A stretch of 64,000 nt of DNA from Tillandsia leiboldiana (Eukaryota > Streptophyta > Magnoliopsida > Poales > Bromeliaceae), in contig CM055077.1 in the NCBI GenBank assembly GCA_029204045.2, positions 7,765,221 through 7,829,220 of the forward strand, read 5' to 3'. The notes under the pieces are model-generated. The model had not been told where the DNA came from and did not search any database. It worked only from the letters and a program-made list of their open reading frames with translations. Shown here one piece after another: positions 34,056 through 44,530 of this stretch. The stretch's first letter is position 1. Every line of letters starts with the position of its first letter. The translations under genes and the position numbers were made by a program.

Positions 34056-34640
34056 CCTGGCTGAGTCACCAGGAGGGTGTTTTCCCTGGCTGAGTCACCA
34101 GGAGAGCGTTTTCCCTGGCTGAGTTACCAGGAGGGCATTTTCCCTGGCTGAGTTACCAGGAGGGCATTTTTCCCTGGCTGAGTCACCAGGAGGGCGTTAT
34201 CACTGGCCGAGTTACCAGATGGATAATTATCGCTGGCCGAGTTACCAGATGGATAATTATCGCTGGCCGAGTTACCAGATGGATAATTATCGCTGGCCGA
34301 GTTACCAGATGGATAATTATCACTGGCCGAGTTACCAGATAGATAATTATCGCTGGCCGAGTTACCAGATGGATAATTATCACTGGCCGAGTTACCAGAT
34401 GGATAATTATCACTGGCCGAGTTACCAGATGGATAATTATCACTGGCCGAGTTACCAGATGGATAATTATCGCTGGCCGAGTTACCAGATGGATAATTAT
34501 CACTGGCCGAGCAACCAGATGGGTGCATTGCCCCTGGTCGGGTTACCAGGTGGGCACATGCCCTGGCCGAGTTACCAGGAGGACATTTTTCCCTGGCCGA
34601 ATTACCAGGAGGATACCTTCCACTGGCCGAGCTACCAGGG
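34056..34640 (+). repeat. 30-bp hairpin repeat array, about 20 units
   Basis: Each unit contains CTGGCTGAGTCACCAG or CTGGCCGAGTTACCAG, with arms CTGG/CCAG. Ten central units (34201-34500) are exactly 30 bp and nearly identical. Because 30 is a multiple of three, long frames such as (MDNYRWPSYQ)n appear on both strands; these are not proteins. Four such units are in the element at 61738-61850. Confidence 0.93.
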
Positions 34641-34725
34641 GCGATGCCGCCCAGTGAGAGGCGATGCCGCCCAGTGAGGGGCGATGCCGCCCAGTGAGTG
34701 GCGATGCCGCCCAGTGAGTGGCGAA
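34641..34725 (+). repeat. 20-bp tandem repeat, four units
   Basis: GCGATGCCGCCCAGTGAGTG and close variants are directly adjacent to the 30-bp array. Confidence 0.88.
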
Positions 34726-34859
34726 GGTTTGGCCTGTTGAGGCGATTTTCACCTCCGGCCGAGTTACCAGGTGGTTATTTTAGTGAGATTGAGATGATCT
34801 GACAGGACGCCGAGATTTGGTGGCGTCGAGTTCGTCCTGTCGGACTACCAGGAGCTCGG

Positions 34860-35138
34860 TTGTTGACTTGGAACCAGTTTCGTGCTTTGCTACTCAGGGC
34901 CAATTTTCCTGACAGTGTAAGCAGAAACTGGAAGGGGATCTTAGACTCCTGCAGCGGGGGAGTCGACCTCTTCTGGAGTATGTTCACGAGTTTTGCGATT
35001 GTTGAGTGGTGTACCCCATGTCTTCTGGATGAGATCCAGGATGTTGAGCTAGTTGAGAAAGGACTGCAGTGGAATATCTATCACTTGGTGTATTCTCGGC
35101 GGGTGCCAACGTTAGATGCAGCGATTGGGCATGCTTAG
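34860..35138 (+). pseudogene. Gypsy gag capsid relic in the LARD
   Basis: The 92-codon frame begins MLTWNQFRALLLRANFPDSV, matching the retrotrans_gag core (W..F...F...FFP.SV), and ends VPTLDAAIGHA followed by a stop, then RVDRGSV. This is the C-terminal half of a plant Gypsy capsid domain. The upstream half, the nucleocapsid and the whole pol are missing. A homologous relic with more context is at 55152-55460. It is not expected to make a functional Gag. Confidence 0.75.
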
Positions 35139-35900
35139 CGGGTTGACCGAGGATCAGTGATCATGTCAGAGATAGACGGAGCGCCAGGGACCAGCTCCGG
35201 GGAGAGGCATCCAGTGCCGCCTGAGTTTGGACAGTCGAGTAGATCGAGCCCCGAGGCCGCCACGATCCCAGTCTGAGGGTCGTGAGTCTCAGGGGAGACA
35301 GAGACCAGGAGGTTCTCCGCAGCGGGATGACTGTGCCCTTGGTGGTGGGCCGCATTTTTGCGCCGCAGTGTGACCACAGGCAGTACACAGATCATGGTCT
35401 TGTCCTAAAGCGGGGTCAACAGTCGCGTTGGCAGCTTCGGCTCCTCCTCCTCCGCTCTTCCAGACAGGCGGAGCTTCGACAGGTTATGGCCAGATAGTTA
35501 GGGCCACTTTTTCGCGACTGTCCGACGAATGACCACCCCCGAGCGAGAGCGTCCATGTCGCACAGGATGTGGACTCGGGGGCAGCTAGCCACGTGGTGGC
35601 AGATACTAATCTTATCTCCCCTTCACGCACTTGAGCGTTATTTGTTACCGGAGCATCGCATTCTTTTCTTCTGTAGGGCATTTGCTTTGTTGTATGGGCT
35701 AGAGATAGGACCCTTAGCTTGTGCTCGTGAGGTTCAGATACCTGATCACGTGTTGCACATAGATGAGTGTTGTTGGTCCTGCCCAGTGCAGTTAGGGCCC
35801 TGGGTTTTTGCCTATTGACCTTTTGGCTCTTTCTCAGCTCCGGGATTTCGAGGTAGTGTTGGGTATAGTACTGTGAGGATCTGAGGCCTTGATGCTTGAG
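35139..35900 (+). other. Decayed gag-pol linker in the LARD
   Basis: It aligns by eye with 55440-56120: ATCATGTCAGAGATAGACGG, GACCAGCTCCGGGGAGAGGC and a remnant of the nucleocapsid (CGCAGTGTGACCACAGGCAG). No open frame is conserved. Confidence 0.6.
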
Positions 35901-36440
35901 GATGCCACACCGTTGATACACGGTGGTGATGCCACACCGTTGATACACGGTGGTGATGCCACACCGTTGATACACGGTGGTGATGCCACGCCGTTGGTGC
36001 ACGGCAGTGATGCCACACCGTTGATACACGGTGATGATGCCACACCGTTGATACACGGCAGTGATGCCACACCGTTGATACACGGTGGTGATGCCACGCC
36101 GTTGGTGCACGGCAGTGATGCCACACCGTTGATACACGGTGATGATGCCACACCGTTGATACACGGCAGTGATGCCACACCGTTGATACACGGTGGTGAT
36201 GCCACGCCGTTGGTGCACAGCAGTGATGCCACACCGTTGATACACGGTGATGATGCCACACCGTTGATACACGGCAGTGATGCCACACCGTTGATACACG
36301 GTGATGATGCCACACCGTTGATACACGGCAGTGATGCCACACCGTTGATACACGGTGATGACGCCACATCGTTGATACACGGTGGTGATGCCACGCCGTT
36401 GGTGCACGGCAGTGATGCCACGTTGTAGGTATACAACGGT
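35901..36440 (+). repeat. 27-bp hairpin repeat, 20 units with exact period and higher-order pattern
   Basis: All 20 units are exactly 27 bp, starting GATGCCACACCGTTGATACA. Four variants recur in the order A-B-C-D, giving a 108-bp higher-order repeat. Each unit has a hairpin: CACCGT/ACGGTG with loop TGATAC (A and C), GCCGT/ACGGC in B, and CGTTGT/ACAACG with loop AGGTAT in the last unit (36414-36440). Frames such as (GDATPLIHG)n on both strands are by-products. Confidence 0.95.
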
Positions 36441-37174
36441 GAGAGTTTTGTGGATGTTTTGGACTTGGACTGCGAGTTTGGGCATCAGCTTTATGATCGC
36501 CTTGTGAGCCAGTTTCCAGTCCCGTTCACCGACGGTTTGGTTCCCGTCAGGGTGTTCTTTTAGTTGAGGGATCGACTTCGACCCGTGGGCCCGTTGGGGT
36601 TATGATAGCATTTTGAGCGACCAACTGTGGCACGAGATTGTGTCACTTGTGGATCCCTTTTAAGGGTAGCCTGCAGTTGTGTTGTCCACTCGAGTGGTTT
36701 CGGATTGGGAGGTAACCGAGTGAAGACCCCAACTTATTGGATTTCCCTTCCTTATTGGGCGTGTCTGCAGGTATGCTTCGGGTCGTCTTGTTGAGGGTGG
36801 CACCATGATGTGGTTTGGTGCGTATTACACTTGTGGTTATTTCAGTTTTCCCCCAGCCTTTTAATGGAGCCCTTGGTTTTTCACGTCTCAGCTCAGTAGT
36901 GATGTGTTTTTTTTTTCCTCGCCCGTGATTTACTTGCTCCTTTGAGATCTGTGATTATTGGAGTACGAGGGACGCCCGTTGCAATTTCTGGCTCGATAGA
37001 TGAGAGAATTGCGCATCGGGTCATACCGTACTTGTTGTTGTTGTCGCGGAGTAATCACGAGGAGCGAGTGAGGGGAGCTGGAGGCGTATTGTTAGATACC
37101 TAGCCGTGGTATTCTTGACTCCTGATGGGCTTGATCTAGTTTCGAGGACGAAACTTTCCTTTAGTGGGGGAGGA
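36441..37174 (+). other. 3' internal part of the LARD with polypurine tract
   Basis: No coding motif was found. The part from about 36720 matches 57370-57838. It ends with GTTTCGAGGACGAAAC, then the tract AGTGGGGGAGGA (37163-37174) directly before the LTR. Confidence 0.85.
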
Positions 37175-40100
37175 TGTGAGGTCCCGGAATCCCCCGCGTA
37201 GGGTTGCCGGTTGTTGGGCAGCTTTCGGTCGCCGTTGGGGGTGTTGGTGCGCGTGTTGGGGGCCCAGAAATGGATTTGTGATGCAATTTGGGATTTGCTT
37301 GCATCATTGGAAACCCCGTGGGAAGTTGGAGGACCCGTCGGGTGTTTAGAAGTGATTTCGCGCGATTCAGATGTCAAAATTAGACTCCGGGTGAAGTCCG
37401 GATAAAAGTTTACCTCTCCGGTCGCCTTCGGGAATTTTTAGAGTTGGAATTGGGCAAATCGGACTTTAAAAATGGACCCGGCGCGGAAATCGGATCGAGT
37501 GGGCTATCCGGGGGCACTCCGCAATTTTCGGATGAGAATTTGGAGAATCGGACATCATTTCTGGACTCAGTGCGCGAAATCGCTAAGGATGGACTATTTA
37601 TTTGTTGGATTTGGAGTCCGGTAGGCGTGCGCGCTTTTCGAGGCAAAGCGGCACGCGGATCGAGACACGTGTGGCACGGATCCCGAGGAGGCTGCGGCGC
37701 GTCAGGCGAGGCGCGGCTGACGCGACAGGCGCCTCTGCGCGCGTCAGGTGCATAGGGCACCCGCGCGCGGGCCACGTGGGGGCCGCCACGTGGCGGACCC
37801 CAGTTGGCGCCCGCGCGGGCGCTGGGGCGCACGCCCGTGTCACGGGCGCGTGTCCCGCGCCTGTGGGCGGCCGGTGTCACGCGCCCGTGTGGCGCGTGAA
37901 CTGCGCGGCCGCGTGGCGCGCAGGGACGCGGCCACGTGGCCGCGCTTCCTCTTGCGTGGGCCGGGTGCACCCGGGTGGGTGTGGTGCACCGGCCGGTGCA
38001 CGGCGCACCGTGCACCGTGGACCGCCCCTCCCCTTTTCCTCTTTTTCTTCTTCTTCTTCCTCCCCGCAAGCGACTTCTTCTCTTTCTTCGTTTCTTTCTT
38101 CATCCGAGAGTGAGGGAGAGTGAGGGAGAAGGTCGGGGAGTGTTGCGGCGTGGCATTGTGGGCCTCGTGGAGCGCGCGAGGCTTCCGATGGGGGTGCCGC
38201 GGCGACGGCGGCGCAATCGGGTAGGTCCCGTGTGTTGGTTTTACTGTATTTTTGTACAATTTTGGGGCGATCTTTTAGACTGTAACTGACCCTCTTGCTC
38301 CTTTCTGTGTCCGGCACCGTGCACCGTTTTGCGTGCGGACTCCGGCACCGTGCACCGTTTTGCGTGCGGACTCCGTTTGGCGTGCGGATCCTGGCACCGT
38401 GCACCGTTTTGCGTGCAGACTCCGGCTCTGTGCACCGTTTTGCGTGCGGACTCCGGCACCGTGCACCGTTTTGTGTGCGGACTCCGTTTGGCGTGCGGAT
38501 CCTGGCACCGTGCACCGTTTTGCGTGCGGACTCCGTTTTTGGTGCGGACTCCGGCAGCGTGCTCCGTTTTGCGTGCGGACTCCGGCGGCGTGCTCCGTTT
38601 TGCGTGCGGACTCCGACGGCGTGCCCCGTTTTGCGTGCGGATCGCGTGGAGGCCAATTGCAAGTGTCTACGAGCAATTGGTGGCAAATCGAGGTGGGTGG
38701 CCTTATCTCCAAGTTTTATGGAATGTACATTAATTCTATTAATGTAGGACTATGCATGATAGTTTATTTCCTTATGTAGCATGCTAGATTGTTGGAATGG
38801 CTATCCCTTTATTATCGGTTAATGTGGTTATCTTGGAACTTGACCTAGCACCCCCGTCATATGTTGTATGTGTAACCAGACTAGTAGAAAACCCTCACTT
38901 GGGCTAGGGTTATTTATGCTTAGACATCCACACTGTTCCTTCATCCCTGGACATAGTGTTTTCTCGCCCGGGTAGTGGGCCGAGAGGTCGGGACTTGCTT
39001 TTAGTGTGGGATGCTTTTGCACTCTTGCTTGGGAGCAGAGTGGAGTCTGGTAGTTGTAGCTGGGTTGCTTATCTGTGTCGGGAGCCGTTTGGGTAAACGG
39101 TAGTCCCGGGAGGTCTTGTTTCCCTGTTGTGCCGTCGTAGAGGGAGCCGTTGCGCAGACGGCAGTCCCGGGCCGTCGAGTATCTTCCGGTCCGCCCTGTT
39201 GGGAACCGTTGGGGTTGACGGTGGTCCCAGGTCGTTGAGTGTTGTCCGACCTGTTTTGTTACCCTGAGTTGTGGGTCGTTTCTGGCTGTGGAGTATCTCC
39301 AGCCAGTGAGCCTTGTGCTGCGAGCCGTTGGCGAGGCTAGTATCTCGTGTTTCGAGTTAGCCGAGCAGCTGTGTCGTCGAGAGTTCTCCGACTGTTGTGC
39401 GAGGTATTTGGGGATCTTGAGTCCTACCGTTCTGAGTGAGCGTGGATTTTGACTAGCCTGCATATGCCAATGTTCGATACTCTATGCCGTGCCGTTCTAC
39501 TCAGTTGGAGTCGCGTCCTGAGATGCCGCTGTGGATACGATGGTTGGCCTGTTGAGGCAGTTTTCCGCAGTTGAGGCAACGATGGGCCTGTTGAGGCAGT
39601 TTTGCGCGAGGGATGAGTTAGTAGGACAGGACGCCCCACGTAAATCCCGTCCTCATGTGGATGTGTGGTAGTGGGCAGGAGCGTTCCTAGTCGACGGGCG
39701 CAGGCTTGACTGGACCTTTGAGGTAGTCAGTTCGTTTGGGTCGATTGAGCACCTTGGGTGCGAGTGGTCTCATTTGCTTTCATCTGTTCCACTTTTTGGA
39801 GTATCTAGATAGAGGCATGGTAGCTGTAGAGTAGCTCCAGCTTTTCTTGTTTAGTTTTCATTGCATTGTTATTTTTGGCCTCTAGTAGACTTGGTGGGCA
39901 GACCGTTGGGCTTGTTGACGGCACCCACTGAGAACTACTGTGGGAAGTAGTTCTCACACCCGTCGTGGTGTCTTTTTCCCCAGGAACTTCTTCTCCTGTT
40001 CCTGTTGCTCCAGTTGCTGATCCTTCTGACCGAGGCGAGGGAGTCGCGAGCTAGTTCCCTACCCGTCATTGGAGCGTAGCGGCACCCCTTCAGAGGAGAG

Positions 40101-40497
40101 CTTCAGTAGATTAGCTTACTTCTTTTCCCTCTGTTGAGAGACCTTTGTTGTGAGGTATAGAGTTGTACTTTATTTTACAGTTTGAGAGACTGATGTAGTG
40201 AGGTTATTTTTGTAGTGAGAGCTTGTACACTGATGTACTTTATTGGAGATATCTCCCTTTTGAGTTTTGTATCAGAGGACTTGGTATACGATCGTATTTG
40301 GGAGATGGATATTGTATGATCTTCAGTTGTACAGTGTTTGGTTTCCAGTTCTTACCAGTTTACTTTCAGCTCTGATATCTGTATCTCTGTAGTTGATTCT
40401 TTCTGCAGGTTAGACGCTTCGTCTGTACGGCAGTTTCCGTACAGATGGCGGATCTGTTAGTGAGCCCGGGTCGCAGTTTCGACCCCGGGGCGTGACA
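37175..40497 (+). repeat. 3' LTR of the LARD (3323 bp)
   Basis: It is nearly identical to the 5' LTR. About a dozen substitutions were seen by eye, mostly C/T or G/A, and the 31-bp array is 61 bp shorter. ERSE-like module: CGTGG 37789-37793, GTTGG 37803-37807. Hairpins at 39929-39956 and 40422-40445. Confidence 0.95.
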
Positions 40498-41306
40498 AGC
40501 ACAGTCCACAATCCCTCCTGGGTACAACACAAGGCTACAGTTATACTTTAATCCCAAAATCTGCCAAGAAAAACAACACTGAAATTTCAGCCGCAAAGAT
40601 GCGATTATTCCACCTGCTGAATTTGCTCGAAAAATTCCAAATAAAATATCCCTGCGATCCTCGTGTCGATAGCTTCGAAACAAGTACCTGCACGCACAAT
40701 TCCGAGCACCGTAGGCCAAGTTACAAATTCCACAGTATCGGTGCGCACAATCCCAAAACCATTCAACTGTAAACTCTTGTACAGATAAAAGGAAAAGTGT
40801 ATACCTTCGGGAAGATCTCCAAAAATTCCAAGAAAAATACTACGATGATCCTTGCGTTGAGTAGATGAAAAAAGTCTATAAGCACGTCCTGATCCGAGAT
40901 TTGTGCGCGAAGATCTCCTCAAAAGAAGGTGCTGCCCTCACCAAAAACTCACAGCAAGAAGGGTCCCAATGAGCACGAGAAAACACCTTGAAAAACGCGA
41001 AATCAGAAAATATGCGAATGCCCAAAATCATAGCCTCACCTGTTGCGAATCCAACGGCGAAGAAATCGCACGAAAAGATGGTCGGAGTAGGCCGGGGGAG
41101 CTCGTGCACCGAAGAGCGACGGAAGAAGCACCGAAGAAAGAGCGTCGCGCCGAGCCAAGAAAATGAGAATCTCAAAAAGCGTGCCCCCAAAAATCCCCAA
41201 ACTCTCCAGATGGAAGCTTGACTGCGAGAGGAACAGCTTTGCTGAAGAGCTCCAGTCGGTTTGAAGCTCGGAAGTGCCAAAAAGTCGAAGAGGAAGAGAG
41301 CTCGGG

Positions 41307-41318
41307 CCTTTAAATAGG
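41307..41318 (-). promoter_or_regulatory. TATA-like box of the G2 3' LTR
   Basis: The minus strand reads CCTATTTAAAGG. The same box is at 45679-45690 in the other LTR. ERSE-type modules lie 290-700 bp upstream. Confidence 0.65.
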
Positions 41319-41603
41319 CTGCAGAAAAACAAATGGGAAAATTCCCAACATGTCCCAAGATTCGGGCGCACCCGAACTTTCGGGCGCCCGAATCCGGGCG
41401 CAAGGCCCATTTACTGTAGCCGCCTGGAAATTCCTGGTGCGGCCATGTCACCCGCACACCAAACAGCTGTGCGGGGCGCGCCGGGAGTGGCCACGTGGCA
41501 CTCCCGGTGACCGACACGTGTCCCGCACAGCAAACAGCCGTGCGGGGCGCGTGTCGTGCCGCCACGTGTCGCCTACCCGGTCAAACCGGGTAGGTGGCGC
41601 CCG

Positions 41604-42001
41604 CCAGTGGCAGGGCGACACGCGTCCCCTGCCATTGTCGCGGTCACACGTGCGGGCAGGGCGCCGCCTGACCGCCTGCCACGCACGCGCCCCGAGGCGC
41701 ACGCCCGCGACCCCGTGTGCCGCGCCTCGTGAGCCCGCGAGTAGCACGCCGACACGTGTCCCCTGCACCCGGTCCACGCACCCTACTTCGGGTTCCGTGG
41801 ACCGCGCCGCGTGCACCGACCAATCGGGGCCACCCACGTGTCCACCCGCCTTGGTCCATTCACCGCCGCGCCTCCCGTGGACCGCGCATCACGAGCCCGC
41901 CAATCAGGCGGCGCCACGTGCCCATGCGCCGGGTCCGTGCACCCAGCCGCGCCCCTCTGTGGACCGAGCGCAGCGGACCGGCCCAATCACAAGCCGCCAC
42001 G
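41604..42001 (-). promoter_or_regulatory. ERSE-type modules in U3 of the G2 3' LTR
   Basis: On the plus strand CCAAT-N9-CCACG occurs exactly at 41820-41838, 41900-41918 and 41983-42001, spaced 80-83 bp apart. A fourth, degenerate module (CCAGT-N9-ACACG) is at 41604-41622. Each CCACG of the exact modules is part of a CACGTG G-box. Confidence 0.75.
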
Positions 42002-42328
42002 TGGCAGCCGGCGGTCCACGGCCCCTCCCATGCACCGAAATTCAGCGAAAACTTCCGGGGGTCCGTTTTTGGGCATCCGGACTCCAAATCAAACAAGCAA
42101 ATAGCCGTTTTCAAGCGTTTTTCCGCGCTGAATCCAAATCCATCCTCTGTTTGGCCCAAATAAATTTTGAAAATTCGGCAAATGCAACCGAAGGCCAATC
42201 CAGCTGTGGATATCACACAGGGTCCATCTGTGGCATCCCTTTGATGCACTATGGGCCAGATACACCAACACTAGGTGTTCTACACCACGGTTCATGGGAG
42301 AAGCTACACGGGGATCAGGGTCAGCACA

Positions 42329-43057
42329 TCCTCCCCCACTAAAAGAAAGTTTCATCCCCGAAACAAAAAACACACCACAACCACAAAACTAAAACAATCA
42401 AAACAACCAAGAGCGCAACACTAAACTAACAAGAAAGATACGGCTCCACCAGCAGGAAAGTCATCAACTCCAACCCTCGATTTAGAAAACAGCTGAAATT
42501 AGCGAAAAGTCTAAAAATTTCAAAAAAAATCAGTGCCTTTGCCCCAATCAAACAAGAACAGGTTCGGGCACTGTCTCCATTTCTGGAGCAATCCTTCGAA
42601 ATTTTTGTCCTGTTCGTAAATTTCAGTACAAAGGCGAGAAAAGGGAGAGAAGTGTTGGTGTCGTTCCTGCTGTGGCAACAAAAAGAAAGCTACCACTAAC
42701 GAGACTCCTAAGGACGCAACCCCTAGTCCTAAACGTCACAACAGCTCCTGAGGTGGCGTCTGCCCAAAGCCGCTGAAGCTGTTGCTGCTGGAAGGATACG
42801 CCGACAATCCGAGAAAACGAACTCCTCCAGTCCAACTCGCAGAAGGATAACTGCTCTCATTCCACTATCAGTCGTAGCACTGCACCGCACCAACCAGCCC
42901 AACATGTGTGCTCAATCCAAGTCCTGGAGCTGTCCTTGAATCGCTACATCGGCAGGTGAAGTCCCAAGTCTTGACTGCACTGATCATACACCGCGAACTT
43001 CCTCTACTCGTAGGATACTGGGAAGAATCCAATTGCTAAAACATGTAGCATAAATTC
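42329..43057 (-). other. Non-coding 3' internal part of G2 with polypurine tract
   Basis: The minus strand has AGTGGGGGAGGA directly before the LTR (plus 42329-42340) and GATGAAACTTTC upstream of it. The remaining 700 bp show no pol motif and no long frame. Confidence 0.75.
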
Positions 43058-44230
43058 CTATCCCATACCCAAGCAAAGATGCTGATGCAGATACTCAACT
43101 AATAATGCAGAAGAATGCAGCGGTAATGAAATGCTCAACTCAGCTAGCAGAAATAAAATCATACCTGCTGCGACATGATCCGCTGCTGGGGTGTCCTCTA
43201 CCAGGGCTGCATAAACCCATCCACTGGGTGCCGCAGATCGTCGTCCCGTCTGTCCCGACGACGTGGCCCACTCTGTCTGCTGGTGTGCCGGAGGGGTTCC
43301 CGCTGCATGGATGGGCAAGGGGGGTGCTGTCGCAAGCGGCCGCACTGACAAAATGGCCTGGGGGCAAGCTGCGCGGAAATGTCCCAACTCTCCACAGAGA
43401 AAACACCGCCCCTGTCTCTGATCACACTGCGATGGTGGATGAGGGCCACCACAGATGACACACCGCTCCTGTCGCTGGTGCCGAAACCGCTGCTGCCGGG
43501 GGTACTGCTGCTGAGACTGCTGTCGCTGCTGGTGGTGCTGATACCGCGGCTGCTGCGGGGGTCCACCTGATCTCTTGCGCCTCCGAAACCTACGACCCTG
43601 AGGATGAGGCCGTGAAGGTCTCGGAGGTCCCTGCTGACTCGTCTGTCCCTCAACGTCCCGTGCTGGGCGCTTCGCCCCCGAAATCCCTGCGGGAGCTGGA
43701 GCCGCCTCGGCCGTCACCGCCTCTCCGTGCTCAGAACTCTGCCCCGAAAAACGATGTGGATCAGACTGATGGAATCTCGTCAACATATCAACCACCTCTC
43801 GCTGCTCTGCGCGGGTCAACTGTCCTGCCGTCCCGAACGGCTGTCTACCGGTATCTGGAGCAATAGGGGCTGCCTGCACTGCTGGCACAACTGGGGGTGC
43901 CACAGCTGGCGATGAAGGTGCGGGGAAACTCCCTGGGGGTGCTACAACTGGCTGTACCCTATGCTCCAACATAAGCATCATCCGACCCATGGCCTCCTCC
44001 TGGCGCCGAGAAGCCTCCTCCTGGCGCTGCGAGGCCTCCTCCTGGCGTCGTAAGGTCTCCTCCTGGCGCTGTGAAGTCTCCTCCTGGCGTCGAACAGCCT
44101 CGGACAACTGGGCCATCTGTGCCCGAAGCTCCAGCACCTCACTCTGCTGACACTGTGCTGACTCCTCCTGCCCAGGCTCATCGGAGGGGAAAGGCTGAGA
44201 ACGCGTCTGTACCCTGCGTCGGGGAGGCAT
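43058..44230 (-). CDS. Truncated Gypsy Gag of G2 (about 390 aa): coiled coil and nucleocapsid, capsid deleted
   Basis: The start chosen is the Met of MPPRRRVQTRSQ (44230), because this is the usual start of the family and lies just after a splice-acceptor-like TGCAG; an in-frame Met 20 codons upstream is in the leader. Residues 31-85 form a coiled coil with five RRQEEAS-type heptads. A Pro/Ala linker follows, then FHQSDPHRFSG, the entry into the capsid domain. The sequence then jumps to a Gln/Arg-rich basic region and a zinc-binding region with CVICGGPHPP and the CCHC knuckle CFLCGELGHFRAACP (about 277-290). Thus almost all of the retrotrans_gag capsid domain is missing, with the frame kept. 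The end, after VYAALVEDTPAADHVAAG (start of protease), runs into unrelated sequence. Such a protein could bind RNA and multimerise but not build a shell alone; this is inference. Confidence 0.75.
   Translation of the reverse strand: MPPRRRVQTRSQPFPSDEPGQEESAQCQQSEVLELRAQMAQLSEAVRRQEETSQRQEETLRRQEEASQRQEEASRRQEEAMGRMMLMLEHRVQPVVAPPGSFPAPSSPAVAPPVVPAVQAAPIAPDTGRQPFGTAGQLTRAEQREVVDMLTRFHQSDPHRFSGQSSEHGEAVTAEAAPAPAGISGAKRPARDVEGQTSQQGPPRPSRPHPQGRRFRRRKRSGGPPQQPRYQHHQQRQQSQQQYPRQQRFRHQRQERCVICGGPHPPSQCDQRQGRCFLCGELGHFRAACPQAILSVRPLATAPPLPIHAAGTPPAHQQTEWATSSGQTGRRSAAPSGWVYAALVEDTPAADHVAAGMILFLLAELSISLPLHSSALLVEYLHQHLCLGMG
43988..44092 (-). repeat. 21-bp repeat encoding Gag heptads, five units
   Basis: On the plus strand the unit is TCCTGGCGCCGAGAAGCCTCC with variation. 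It encodes (R/Q)RQEE(A/T)(S/L/M). The related gag relics at about 54745 and 60590 have a single unit. Confidence 0.88.
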
Positions 44231-44530
44231 CGTGCCTACCTGCAACACACAAGCAACCATCAGGACAGTACCAAACAACACTCGACCCAATCCAGCGAAA
44301 GTCTAGGACATGTCATCCATTCCCTAGCATTATGTTGTCTGCAGCCAACATAATCGCTTAGGAGAATAACCATGCCAATCACTCATCCCATCCTTTGGGA
44401 GAGGTAAAAACTCAATCAGGACTCTCGCTAAAAGTCACGACTCTCACGTAGTCATCCTAATGTCCAACCACAAGCCTAGGGTTTCTAAGTCCACAATGAC
44501 CTACAACCTAGGCTCTGATACCACCTAATC
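44231..44530 (-). other. Leader and primer binding site of G2
   Basis: The primer binding site TGGTATCAGAGCC is on the minus strand at 44523-44511, seven bases from the LTR. The leader is conserved with 33743-34005 and 54324-54589, including TAGACTTTCGCTGGATTGGG and a terminal pyrimidine-rich TGTGTGTTGCAG (CAG at 44242-44240). Confidence 0.85.

Larger units (their letters stand above)
30338..40497 (+). mobile_element. Complete young LARD-like Gypsy element (10160 bp), target duplication AGCAC
   Basis: It is flanked by AGCAC at 30333-30337 and 40498-40502. LTRs are 30338-33721 and 37175-40497, both TGTGAGGTCCCGGAATCC...GGGGCGTGACA. The internal region (33722-37174) has a Met-tRNA primer binding site, a leader, two large hairpin-repeat arrays, a capsid relic of about 92 codons, and a polypurine tract. 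It lacks protease, RT, RNase H and integrase. Size and layout fit a large retrotransposon derivative (LARD), although here the internal part is mostly tandem repeats. The near-identical LTRs and intact target duplication show recent movement in trans. Confidence 0.95.
23204..42328 (-). repeat. 3' LTR of G2, in three pieces (23204-24871, 29747-30337, 40498-42328)
   Basis: The three pieces join to about 4.08 kb. The first junction is identified by AAACT on both sides of the solo LTR, the second by AGCAC on both sides of the LARD; the joined sequence ...CCAGCAC-AGTCCACAAT... is present uninterrupted in the other LTR near 44879. The LTR holds a 28-nt hairpin (23597-23623), ERSE-type modules (41604-42001) and a TATA box (41307-41318). 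The motif CAAACAAGAACAG recurs at about 24378, 24520 and 24760. Confidence 0.88.

Noticed and set aside
34056..36440. CRISPR-like direct repeats (30-bp and 27-bp units)
   Set aside because: Units are directly tandem without unique spacers, lie inside a plant retrotransposon, and no cas-like gene is present.
34219..36485. Long open frames with repetitive peptides (MDNYRWPSYQ-type and GDATPLIHG-type)
   Set aside because: They come from repeat periods divisible by three, are open in several frames on both strands, and have no homologous single-copy region in relatives.
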